64,000 nucleotides of DNA, from NCBI RefSeq assembly GCF_036711975.1, contig NC_091976.1, forward strand, positions 25,544,001 to 25,608,000, written 5' to 3'. A program made the translations under genes and the position numbers. This DNA comes from Onthophagus taurus. Its lineage: Eukaryota; Arthropoda; Insecta; Coleoptera; Scarabaeidae. The notes below the pieces were generated by a model, which saw only the letters and a program-made list of their open reading frames with translations, searched no databases and had not been told where the DNA came from. Each line of letters starts with the position of its first letter. The stretch's first letter is position 1. Positions 34,646 through 45,102 of the stretch are shown in pieces.

Positions 34646-36240
34646 TTAATTAAGGTGGGCCATCAACAGTTTCTGCCTAAAACCCTCCCTAAAACCTGCC
34701 CTTTTACAATGGGACTTAGAGGATTTAGTACCTCACCTAGTGGAAATCTTCCAGGCATGCCTGGCGCTGCGCTATATATCCATTTCACATCGAAATCGTT
34801 TAGACCAATCAGTCTCTCCTCTTTTCTTTTAAAAACTTTAGAAAGACTGTGAGATCGCTACATTAGAGATTTCTGTCTTCCAACTAAACCAGTAAATCCT
34901 AATCAACACGCTTACACTCAGGGCAAGTCCACACTAACGGCTCTTCACTCAGTTACCAGCTTTGTTGGTGGAGCACTGGACCTAAAGGAGTCCGTCCTGG
35001 GTGTTTTCATAGATATAGAGGGAGCTTTTGATAAAACAATATTCTGTGGTATTAATGATGCCTTGTTAAAGCATAATATTCTACCGACGCTTTGTGGTTG
35101 GATTGAGAACACTCTCAAACATAGGATAGTTAAGCTTAGGGCTGGCGATGTCGGTCTTCAAGGAGAAGTTGGTTACGCAGATGATTTAACCATTCTCGTC
35201 AAAGGCAAGTACATAAACGTGCTTTTTGATAGAATGCAAGTAGCTCTCAAATTGATAGAGACTTGGTGTGACGAACAAAGACTCTCTGTGAATGATGAGG
35301 AAGTTTGGCAAGCCCAGAATGCCATCCCTTGCTAATACTCCATTGGTGCTGTCAAAAGAAGTCAAATATGTAGGCATCACACTTGACAATAAAATGACAT
35401 GGAGAGCCCACCTAGATAATAGAGTAAAAAGAGCGTACGTTGCATTCGGTCAATGCCAGAGGGCTATAGGTAAGACACGGCGGTGGATTTACACGGCTAT
35501 AATCCGACCTATGCTTACATATGGTGCAGTAGTATGGTGGTCAAAGACCTTACAGTCTACATCCACTGCTGCGCTTAATAACACAGTGGATGCTTTTGGA
35601 TTACCCCCACTGCAGTCATGGAAAAAATGTTGAACCTAACGCCACTTCATTTGTTCATCCAAGAGGTAGCACTGGTGACCATGATTCGACTACGAGTAGC
35701 AGGAATTCTAATGGGTGAGAGATACAGTAAAAATGCCATTCTCTGGAATGAAATGGTGGACTACTCACCAATTCTGGAATGTATAACGGACTTCACACCC
35801 CTACAACACATTTTTACGAAGAAATATCTCACCCAGCCAAGTTCCACAGAAGTAGAGGTAAAAACAGCCTTAAAACCTACACTGATGGTTAAGGAAGTAT
35901 TACATTATCCCTCAGCAGAGGCAGCCTTGTCTTTCGTAAGGCTTGGTAGAAACGCTCTACGAACTGTAACGGGATTCGTCACCGGTCACTGTAAGGTAAA
36001 CAAGCATCTTTATAACCTTAAGCTTGTTAGTCCTCTCTGTCGCCTCTGTGGAGAGAGGGAGGAGACGATTCGACACATCTTGTGTGAATGCCCCACTCTG
36101 CAAGACCTCAGAATGAGAGACTTCGAAGAGGGTCGGATGTTACCGGGTGCTTATAAGAAACAACATCTATGTCTCTTGCGATGTTTTGAAGTGATTCTCC
36201 TTGGAGGAGGTTCCAGCAGAACAAGCATGCTCAACGACCT
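34646..36240 (+). pseudogene. R1-like LINE, internally deleted
   Basis: Plus-strand coding in several frames: SKSFRPISLSSFLLKTLERL, GVFIDIEGAFDKT, then a deletion and YADDLTILVKGK (the RT active-site box), IRPMLTYGAVVWW, LTPLHLFIQEVALVTMIRLR and, after loss of most of RNase H, a zinc-type tail CRLCGEREETIRHILCECP. No endonuclease was seen. The 3' end runs directly into a copied piece of the dehydrogenase gene at about 36170. Confidence 0.75.
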
Positions 36241-36350
36241 CTAAAAAGAGATTTGGAAATTAAAAGATATTAAAAAATAATAATTTAAATTTACATTATC
36301 TTCTCATAACATCGCCTTCAGCATCAACCAAAATTTTGGCATGATGGAAT
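36170..36350 (-). pseudogene. Copied fragment of the ALDH6A1 gene (exon-intron-exon)
   Basis: Matches about 28045-28225: TTGCGATGTTTTGAAGTGAT, CTCCTTGGAGGAGG, GAAATTAAAAGATATTAAAA and ATAACATCGCCTTCAGCATC. The intron between exons 2 and 3 is included, so this was copied as DNA, not by way of spliced mRNA. It is too short to code for an enzyme. Confidence 0.9.
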
Positions 36351-36404
36351 ATGGAATAAATATTTGAAACCTGAGAACTGCCCGCGTAGCAATACAGAGA
36401 AGAC

Positions 36405-36960
36405 CATGATAATTCAGAGTCGCCAGATCTTATCATTATGACCACCATGTAATAAAATCAAAAATTTTCGAAACTCGTCCATTATTAATGCAAGAGTTGA
36501 AAGTATTTCTTTTGTTAGGACCTTATTATACGTTTGCAGACTCATTAAATGGCTAACCAAAGCTCAATGGGTTTCCCGGTGTCGGTTTCTTAACTTCTGG
36601 TGATTTACTAAATATTCCCAGAGTTCGGAAATATTTCGGCAAGACTATTTCTGATGTATCTCAAGCATTACAGTTGCTGTTACTTTGACTATCTGGGTTT
36701 CTTGTCAATCTAGCTTTAATGTAAGCTCCTAACCCAATTCATTGGAACCTGAGTTATCAAAACAGGTATACTACTAGAAGATAAGACTTGAGTATGAAAA
36801 GCTAAGCAACCTAAGTGTGAAATAGTATAACAATAGTATGCAGAAATCACATTGCGTGAAAACTCATTATCAGCAATAATTACCACGTTTTGGATTCTGG
36901 ATATAGTCGAGTTACTTTAACGGTGATGATTCTTCCCGTTTATTTCTTTAAATGAGCACG
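36405..36960 (-). repeat. Unknown repeat, copy 2
   Basis: Second copy of the repeat at 34290-34645, somewhat longer in the middle (extra sequence about 36580-36780). Confidence 0.7.
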
Positions 36961-38349
36961 ATAAATCAATGGCCCTATTTAGTTTGCCAAAGGATTTTGA
37001 TCCAATAACTTCATTTTATGCAGTACAACATTTTATCCAAGTATTTGCTTACTATTTATACTGTTTGCAAGACTTGGTTCAAATTTTGCAAATAAAGAAG
37101 TTCCTTCTGTTGGCTCATATACACATCCTAGCAGCTAAATCATCTAGCAGACTTCTTCTTGCCTCACCAACATTGCGTAAGATTATCATCGCAATTAAAC
37201 GATCTCTATAATGGTGCTATCAGCTGTCTTAATGTTATGAGTTGAATATTATTCTTTTTTTAATGAAATAATTCTTTTCACTGCTCCAGTAAAGCTCAAA
37301 AAATCTTCCAATACGCAACGGGAACAATATTTTGGCATTTACACGCTGATAATTGAGTATTTCCTCGCAAAGCATATGAGGAAGGCCTCGGTGATATTCG
37401 TGAAAGGCCACAAAATGATTTGAACGATTGCACCACTGGAATGAAGGAAACCTCTCGTAATATGTATTTATACATCTAACCATGATCGGCATTAAACGAT
37501 TTTCTTAGCCAGAATATGATTTAACATTGTTATTGGACATTGAGAAATAATGATCTGTACTAATGAAAACATGGACATAATTTATGATGACCAACAACTA
37601 GATGGTTTTTATCCATGGAACTCAACTTATTTGCTTGAATTTAGCATTATGTTGCACACAATACATCACTCACCGTCAAATTAGATGCATCAGTATGTAA
37701 AGACAGAATTAGAAAGATTGGAAATTGGCACTATTTTTGCTTTTATTAAAATGGCATGAAGACCATTGCCATCAAAAACATAACCGAAATAACTTTTATC
37801 CAAATTCAAACTAATGGTGCTTTGCTAAAATTTCAAAATCTTACATCATTATATTAATACAACATAGCTAAGCAGATTCGAGTACCATGTACCCTCATTA
37901 GCATTTTAGCACCAGTAGTGGATATTAGAAGATGAAATCTAAATTTTAAGCAAATAGATAATTCCACAGAATCTTAACATTGTTTTCTCTGTGGATGCAG
38001 CAGATGTATCTCCTTTAAAGAAGTAACTTTTCCAGACAGAGGTGATGCAAAATGTTTAACTGAAAAGTGTAAAATCTATAAGAGATATAAAAGAGTTTCT
38101 AATAAAAGGATAAGAAAAAACACAAAAAGAAATTGTTTTATTGAAAACATATTTATTTAACATACAATAAATTATTCACACTAAAAATAAATAAAAAAAA
38201 TAAATAAATAAACCCTCTTCTCATCATTCATTAAATCGCACTCACACTATTTACATAAAAAAAAAGATATCAATTATTTTGTATCTTATTTACAAAGAGG
38301 TATTTAAATGTTAAATCACGTTTTGAGGTTGGATAAAATAAAATTTGAT
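36961..38349. other. No gene named; possible transposon remains
   Basis: A minus-strand open stretch (37235-37492) reads RCINTYYERFPSFQWCNRS, then FVAFHEYHRGLPHMLCEEIL. It may extend the element whose tail is at 36405-36560, but I do not recognise it. 38100-38349 is A+T-rich, probable 3'UTR of the next gene. Confidence 0.3.
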
Positions 38350-39843
38350 TTATTTTCGATATTTTTTTTCAAAATCATCTAATAATCTCGGAATATTAAT
38401 CGGAACTTTTTTCGGGTGCATATAATCGACAACGTTTTCATAAGTTTTCGTGTATTGATTATAAAACCACCCGTTATTATGATGAACAACTTTAACCGGA
38501 TACTTATGATTAATAATTTCAGGTTTTCCAGCGTCTCGGTTTAAATACCCGTACAAAGCGAGGGCTGGGACAATGATAAACCATTTAATTTTGATCAAAA
38601 CTATGATAAAACCTAAACCAAACGATAAACTAGCTGGGACTAGGTATAAATAAGGATTGGCTAAAAAACCAAAAATTCCTCTTAAACCATTCCATAAAGC
38701 TCCTAGAATATCCATCAGACCTTTCAAATCTGGTAAAGATAAATTTGGAAATTCTGGAAGCATAGGAAGACCACCTCCTAAAGGATTACTTCCTTGAGAA
38801 CTTGTTGTAGCTGGTGAAGCAGCTGGTGCTTGAGCTGGTGCAGCTGGAGCAGCGGCTGGTGCAGCTGCTGTATCAGCTACAGGTTCAGCAGCAACTTCAT
38901 CAGCTACAACTCCTTCATCAACAGGATCCTCACCAATAGGATCTTCCGGTCTACGATTCGGAGATGAATTTTGCGACAATTGAGAATTAATAACAACGTT
39001 TAAATCGGGACATTCTTGTCGTTGAGGATTATATAAATTGCTAGTAATTTGAAATTGAGGGCAATCATTGGGAAGTTGCAACTTTGAGTCTGACGATGAA
39101 CCCGAAGGGTTTATTGGAAGAGATTGAATGACCACTTGGCTTATTGGAACTCCAAACGGGTTCGAATTAGGTGACAAAGAGTTTAAAATCGAAGGATTTT
39201 CATCCGAAGATATCGAAAATGGAGGGGAATATGTTGAGATCTCTGGGTTAATTTGAAAATCGTCTTGATAAGAAGATGTTGATGATAAATATTCGGGCGA
39301 ATATGTGCTGATAACCGGGATTATTTCCGATTCTTGTTTATTCGCGGGTTTAATTCTAAATTTAGTGTAATTTTTATAATGAGTGTTTTTAAGCTTTTCC
39401 GTGGAAAGTTTGATGGGATTTGGTCGAATAACAATTTTTTTCTTTGTAGTGTTCGTGAAATTCTTTTTATTTACGTTTTCGACCACAACTTTCAACGGCT
39501 TTGGACTAATTATTTTTTTAACACCACTTTTCGTTACTTTTCTTATTATGGCTGGTTTATTAGTGGTCGTTCCCAGTTTTAATTGAAAATGATTCTCGTT
39601 ATTACCTTTATGGACCACGAAATCAATCTTTTTTTTAATGTTATTTGGAAATTTACGCGAAACCTCAATTTCTTTACTTTCAGTGTTTTTAGTATCATAA
39701 ATTATATCTAATCCTAAATTTTCGATAGCTGTATACCTTGGTGTTGTAGTTGATGTACTTTTTATATCCACGGAGGAAACTGTTAAAAAACAGCTTATTG
39801 TTATGAGGAGATATGGCCATAATGTTGAAGTTGATCCCTGCAT
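38350..39843 (-). CDS. Uncharacterised secreted/membrane protein, Ser/Pro/Ala-rich
   Basis: Single open exon of 497 residues from a true ATG (39841-39843). A signal peptide (LWPYLLITISCFLTVSSV) covers residues about 8-25. A Lys/Asn-rich part, then Ser/Pro-rich repeats with STYSPEYLSSTSSYQ and STYSPPFSISSDE, follow, then an Ala/Pro tract (AAAPAAAPAAPAQAPAASPA) near 320-350. The C-terminal third is hydrophobic: GIFGFLANPYLYLVPASLSF and GLGFIIVLIKIKWFIIVPAL suggest one or two membrane segments, followed by a basic, Tyr-rich tail ending LLDDFEKKYRK. Not recognised. It shares strand, signal peptide, low-complexity middle and late hydrophobic region with the genes at 22815 and 32336. Confidence 0.8.
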   Translation of the reverse strand: MQGSTSTLWPYLLITISCFLTVSSVDIKSTSTTTPRYTAIENLGLDIIYDTKNTESKEIEVSRKFPNNIKKKIDFVVHKGNNENHFQLKLGTTTNKPAIIRKVTKSGVKKIISPKPLKVVVENVNKKNFTNTTKKKIVIRPNPIKLSTEKLKNTHYKNYTKFRIKPANKQESEIIPVISTYSPEYLSSTSSYQDDFQINPEISTYSPPFSISSDENPSILNSLSPNSNPFGVPISQVVIQSLPINPSGSSSDSKLQLPNDCPQFQITSNLYNPQRQECPDLNVVINSQLSQNSSPNRRPEDPIGEDPVDEGVVADEVAAEPVADTAAAPAAAPAAPAQAPAASPATTSSQGSNPLGGGLPMLPEFPNLSLPDLKGLMDILGALWNGLRGIFGFLANPYLYLVPASLSFGLGFIIVLIKIKWFIIVPALALYGYLNRDAGKPEIINHKYPVKVVHHNNGWFYNQYTKTYENVVDYMHPKKVPINIPRLLDDFEKKYRK

Positions 39844-39959
39844 TTTTTGATCTGAAACAAATTAAGTTTTTATAAAACAATGTAACAATCTGATTATAGA
39901 GCTAATCAAACATGCTACTACCATGAAAGCCATGGAAATAATATGCATGATATTTAACA
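39844..39959 (-). other. 5' flank of the 38350-39843 gene
   Basis: Short A+T-rich upstream stretch before a LINE fragment. No clear core promoter element. Confidence 0.3.
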
Positions 39960-40440
39960 AATGTCTTAGAGGATGACATTCCACTATATTGGAGAAAGTC
40001 CTAAATAATCCTCATATACAAGAAAGGAAATAGGAAGGAGTGCGGGAATTGAAGAGGGTTGGGTTGGAAGAGTCCTGAAAACTAGGATAGAAATGGAAAT
40101 TAAGGAGGGAAAGGAACAAAGTGGTTTCAGACATGGAAGATCTTGCATAGCTTTACGTTTCGACACCTAGTTGAGAAGAAGCTGTCAAAAGGAATTTGAG
40201 AAAAGCGTTCGATATGGTAAAATTATGATTTTCCCTGACAGATACTGGCATCAACAGAACTTATATCCATGCTGTGAAAGCGTTATACAGAGATAACACG
40301 GCTGAGGTTCAGGTAGGAAAACTCTTTAGAAGACTTTAGAAAAAAGGATTGGTGATTTCTGTTCAATATTTTGGAGACAAGCATATTGGGATTTAAATTT
40401 GGTCCAGCGATAGTTTTTACTGTATTTACTGCAACCTTGG
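39960..40440 (+). pseudogene. LINE reverse-transcriptase fragment
   Basis: In shifting plus-strand frames: a KEQSGFRHGRSCI block near 40110-40150, the conserved RT segment before the catalytic region, then ISML-K-RYTEIT and later ILGFKFGPAIVFTVFTATLD. Stops are frequent. Confidence 0.55.
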
Positions 40441-40800
40441 ACAAATAACTATAGAATAAAACAATGTTACGATAAATTATTTATTTTTTCTATATTATGC
40501 ATAGCACAATTGTATAACACCTAGTAAATAATACATACTAATTAGTTACTTATTGTTAACACCAAATTAAACTAGATAATGTTTTGCAGCTTTTTTCCCA
40601 GTGGTCCAGTCTGCTTTGCCCATAATATAGATTAAATATTGTCATATTTTTACCCTTGTAAGACCAAAACACAAAAACGCGTATTATTGTTTTTGTTATA
40701 ATTCCGCACTATTGCTCGTGTTTGAATCGACTAAGGCACCAGGTCACTAAATCGAACGGCTTTATCCACTGAAGACGACGCAAAACATCCTTGTTGTCTG
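40441..40800 (-). pseudogene. LINE 3' tail (minus), with a preserved MITE empty site
   Basis: Minus-strand end reading LRRLQWIKPFDLVTWCLS, matched by LRCLQRMKPFHLVT at 45180-45240, followed by a shared 3' tail (TTTTGCAGC, AACTAGATAATG, TACATACTAATTAGTTACTT). At 40507-40560 the tail runs unbroken through ACACCTAGTAAATA. In the copy split between 42368 and 45103 this point holds a 2.7 kb insertion. Confidence 0.65.
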
Positions 40801-42115
40801 TCCAATTTGGCCAACATAATATTTGATCTCCCTTTAATGGGGTTAGCTGTCGGAAGAACGTTCTGAATTCCACGATATCATTCGTAGGACTCCACGGACG
40901 GTGTAATGGAAATAAAACTAGAATCTTCCGGGTTAAGCTTAGTATCTTGGTCTTATGGAAATCTATGATGTGTCCCTTTTTGTAGCATTGCTGTGCGACT
41001 TCTTCTGCTCTGTCCAATTTGGCCAACGTAATATTTCCTGCAACTACATAATAGTTGATTTCCCTTTAGCTATCGGAAGAACGTTCTGAATTCCACGATA
41101 TCATTCATAGATCTCCACGGACGGTGTAATGGACATAAAATTAAAACTAAAAACTTCCGGATTAAGCTTAGTATCTTGGTCTTATGGAAATCTATGATGT
41201 GTCCCTTTTTGTAGCATTGCTGTGCGACTTCTTATGCTCTGTCCAATTTGGCCAACGAAATATTTCCTGCAACTACATAATAGTTGATTTCCCTTAAGCT
41301 ATCGGAAGAACGTTCTGAATTCCACGATATCATTTATAGATCTCCACGGACGGTGTAATGGACATAAAATTAAAACTAAAAACTTCCGGATTAAGCTTAG
41401 TATCTTGGTCTTATGGAAATCTATGATGTGTCCCTTTTTGTAGCATTGCTGTGCGACTTCTTCTTATGCTCTGTCCAATTTGGCCAACGTAATATTTCCT
41501 GCAACTACACAATAGTTGATTTCCCTTTAGCTATCGGAAGAACGTTCTGAATTCCACGATATCATTCATAGATCTCCACGGACGGTGTAATGGAAATAAA
41601 ATTAAAACTAAAAACTTCCGAATTAAGCTTAGTATCTTGGTCTTATGGAAATCTATGATGTGTCCCTTTTGGTAGCATTGCTGTGCGACTTCTTATGCTC
41701 TGTCCAATTTGGCCAACGTAATATTTCCTGCAACTACATAATAGTTGATTTCCCTTTAGCTATCGGAAGAACGTTCTGAATTCCACGATATCATTTATAG
41801 ATCTCCACGGACGGTGTAATGGAAATAAAACTAAAAACTTCCGGATTAAGCTTAGTATCTTGGTCTTATGGAAATCTATGATGTGTCCCTTCTTGTAGCA
41901 TTGCTGTGCGACTTCTTCTTATGCACTGTCCAATTTGGCCAACGTAATATTTCCTGCAACTACATAATAGTTGATCTCCCTTTAATGGGGTTAGTTTGCC
42001 TTTAGCTATCGGAAGAATGTTCTGAATTCCACAATATCATTCGTAGGATTCCACGGACGGTGTAATGGAAATAAAACTAAAACTACAAACTTCCGGATGT
42101 TATGTAATAGTAAAT
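40801..42115 (-). repeat. 229-bp tandem array carrying a GIY-YIG-like motif
   Basis: CTATCGGAAGAACG recurs at about 41070, 41299, 41531, 41760 and 42006 (first, slightly different, at 40847), periods 223-246. On the minus strand each unit reads CSCRKYYVGQIGQSI and, one frame over, AQQCYKKGHIIDFHKTKILS. That order matches GIY-YIG endonuclease domains of Penelope-like elements (inference). Frameshifts make it non-coding. Confidence 0.75.
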
Positions 42116-42369
42116 CATAATTTTTAAGACTCGAATTTCTTAAACTGTTTGTTATGGTTTCTTTAGAATTCACATCCAGCCTTCTCCATGGTTATTCTGT
42201 TTATTTGGTTCCAGTCAACTCTAGCGATAGAATTGGAATGTGCGAGATGGAGTCGTAGTAACCTCTGCAAATCTTTGAAAGTTTTGCTAATTCTTTCTCG
42301 TATTAGTGCATGATCTGTCCTAGTATTTTTACTTTCTATATTGTGTACAGTACAATTGTATAACACCTA

Positions 42370-42772
42370 TATTCTGTTTTTAAACCAGGAGGAGTATTTT
42401 AAATTTGTCACCAGATTGACCTTGCACGTGATTGGTTGAATGCGAGGAAGGTTCACACACAGGCAATTTTGAATTTTGAATTTGAAGGTTAGGTAATCGA
42501 TAATTCGACAGTTTCGTGTCATTATTGTATATTTTGTGTTCTTAAACCCTTTTTTATTATATTTTGAAATAAATACACTCATAACTTCAATGTTAATTTG
42601 TATGTATAGTGTTGACGATAACAAACGAAAATAAATACAATAATAAGTAAATAAATAAATAATAATTATTAATTTAAATTTACCGCCAAAATATCTAGTG
42701 ATATTTTCTGGTGATTTTTCCCAGTGTAAATCTGACTTTCGCGTTTACTCCTCCTGGTTTAAAAACAGAGTA
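42370..42772. mobile_element. MITE A, copy A1 (403 bp, TA-flanked)
   Basis: Ends are inverted repeats: TATTCTGTTTTTAAACCAGG at the left and, reversed, TACTCTGTTTTTAAACCAGG at the right, about 27 bp. TA dinucleotides flank at 42368-42369 and 42773-42774, as for Tc1/mariner-driven MITEs. No coding. It serves as the empty-site reference for two insertions in copy A2. Confidence 0.9.
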
Positions 42773-42774
42773 TA

Positions 42775-43377
42775 GTTCTAGTGCAAGTGTTAGTTCTAGT
42801 TTTAATTGTTATTCAGCGCTAAGTTGCATATTTTTAAGTTTCGGGTTTAGCTCTGTGTCTTCAGACGCTGAATGTTAGGTAAGGTTAGTTTTGTTTACAA
42901 ACATTAATTATACCATGAAGTTTTCTTTGGCAATTAGTAATGGCAATTATAGCGTGAAGTTTTCTTTTGTAATGTCAATTATAGCGTGAAGGAATGTTCG
43001 GTAAGGTTAGTTTTGTTTACAAACATTAATTATACCATGAAGTTTTCTTTGGCAATTAGTAATGGCAATTATAGCGTGAAGGAATGTTCGGTAAGGTTAG
43101 TTTTGTTTACAAACATTAATTATACCATGAAGTATTCTTTGGCAATTATAGCGTGAAGTTTTCTTTTGTAATGTCAATTATAGCGTGAAGGAATGTGAGG
43201 TAAGGTTAGTTTTGTTTACAAACATTAATTATGCCATGAAGTTTTCTTTGGCAATTAGTAATGGCAATTATAGCGTGAAGTTTTCTTTTGTAATGTCAAT
43301 TATAGCGTGAAGGAATGTTAGGTATGGTTAGTTTTGTTTACAAATATTAATTATACCTTGAAGTTTTCTTTGGCAAT
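42775..43377 (+). repeat. Spacer with about 4.5 tandem repeats of 90-121 bp
   Basis: AAGGTTAGTTTTGTTTACAA recurs near 42881, 43002, 43092 and 43202 and, altered, 43324. Units contain ATTATAGCGTGAAGTTTTC. The first 100 bp resembles the TAGTGTTAGTTCTAG repeat. It lies between MITE copies A1 and A2. Confidence 0.8.
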
Positions 43378-43521
43378 TATACTCTGTTTTTAAACCAGGA
43401 GGAGTATTTTAAATTTGTCACCAGATTGACCTTGCACGTGATTGGTTGAATGCAAGGAAGGTTCACACACAGGCAATTTTGAATTTGAAGGTTAGGTTAT
43501 TGACAATTCGACAGTTTCGTG

Positions 43522-44546
43522 CATATATATACTATCTCCTATATCGCTGACTAAGGCAGCAAAAGAGTGTAAACACTAGAGTGCAGATATATATATATCT
43601 CTCTGTCGTGCCCCCGTCTACTCAAGAGACAAGCGTGAACACGTGGTGAGTACGCTTTTATCTTATTGGACGGTGAATTAAAAATTAATAGCAGCTGATG
43701 ACCTTGATGTTTATAAATCACCAAATAAATGTTTGACGTAAACATAACCTAAAATCTATATATTTAGTTATGTATATTATAGGTTTCATGTGTATAATAA
43801 GTATAATAACATAATTATTAACATATTTTAGGACTAAGCAATTTAAAATGTAATTATTATTTGTTAAGAAAGTGAAGAAAATTTGTTAAAAGATATTTTT
43901 GGGGCCTAAAAATTGGTTGAGCAGGTAGAAGGAAAGATCTCAGTGTAATAAAAAAGAATTCAAAGCCCTCCTTTTCTTGAAACATTTTTCTTAAAAATTT
44001 AATTAATAATTACATCGATATGATGAAAATTTTATGATAGAATATTATGTACATTAAATAGTAAGTACCCTAAGTACATATTTTATATCTTTAATTAATG
44101 TAACAACTTCATTAAAGGGCGTGAACTCACAAATTATGTTAAAAATTAATAACTATATTTTGGTACACATTTTTAATAATTACTATGTATATATGTATTA
44201 ATTTAATTTTAAAGAATATAATGTTTAATGAACAACCTACATAAAGTTGATATTTAAAGCAATATTCAACGTCAATTTCACACAAAAGCGCACATATATT
44301 CTAGTTTATTTGATGCATCTATGATAATTTATAATTAAAGTCAATTATCTACAATAATAAATTGCATTTCAAAGCTGCATAAAATACGCGCGAAGCACTT
44401 CAAACTCTTTAAAATTTACGATTCGTGCAAGCGCCTACGCGACATGGGGGCACGACAAAGACAAAACATATATCATTCCGTCTGCTTTTGATGGAAACTC
44501 ATTGCTTAGATAGGGAGTCAGCGATATAGGAGATAGTATATATATG
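43522..44546. mobile_element. MITE B (1,025 bp) nested in MITE A2, 8-bp target duplication
   Basis: Perfect 31-bp inverted ends beginning CATATATATACTATCTCCTA. Target duplication GTTTCGTG at 43514-43521 and 44547-44554, while A1 has a single GTTTCGTG (about 42513-42520). An 8-bp duplication suggests hAT or P-type mobilisation. A second, inner inverted pair (TGTCGTGCCCCC near 43602 against GGGGGCACGACA near 44448) is present. No coding capacity, so non-autonomous. Confidence 0.9.
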
Positions 44547-44770
44547 GTTTCGTGTCATTATTGTAAATTTTGTGTTCTTAAACCCTTCTTTATTATATTT
44601 TGAAATAAATACACTCATAACTTCAATGTTAATTTGTATGTTTAGTGTTGACGACAACAAACGAAAATAAATACAATAATAAGTAAATAAATAAATAATA
44701 ATAATTATTAATTTAAATTTACCGCCAAAATATCTAGTGATATTTTCTGGTGATTTTTCCTAGTGTAAAT

Positions 44771-45053
44771 CCAAGGTCTATAGAACATAAGGTTACCCAA
44801 TACCGATTCTCCTCCTCTGAGAGGCAAGGTGGGTCAGTGACGTAGCTGGTTCTATGAACAACACAACACCACCTATACTGTGGTACAGTCTATATAAAAT
44901 ATTTAAACCTCGCATCGTGTTGTCACGTATAGGCACATGTATAGGCTATCTTTTATTCTGACTGTATCGAACCAGTGACGTCAATTTGCGGGGTAATAAT
45001 CGATACTACAGAGGCATAGGGAATGAGGTAACCTTATGTTCTATAAACCTTGG
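44771..45053. mobile_element. MITE C (283 bp) nested in MITE A2
   Basis: Inverted ends CCAAGGTCTATAGAACATAA and (reversed right end) CCAAGGTTTATAGAACATAA, 27 bp with one mismatch. Target duplication TGTAAAT at 44764-44770 and 45054-45060 (7 bp, or 8 depending on the boundary); A1 has one copy. The interior is GC-richer and non-coding. Confidence 0.9.
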
Positions 45054-45102
45054 TGTAAATCTGACTTTCGCGTTTACTCCTCCTGGTTTTAAAAACAGAG
45101 TA

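Larger units (their letters stand above)
43380..45102. mobile_element. MITE A, copy A2, split by two nested MITEs
   Basis: Same termini as A1 (TACTCTGTTTTTAAACCAGG at the left, its inverse at the right), TA at 43378-43379 and 45103-45104. Removing 43522-44554 and 44771-45060 restores a sequence collinear with A1. Confidence 0.9.

Noticed and set aside
36961-37500. Possible receptor-like gene exons
   Set aside because: Hydrophobic stretches are short, frames are broken and the region adjoins a duplicated repeat; more likely transposon remains.
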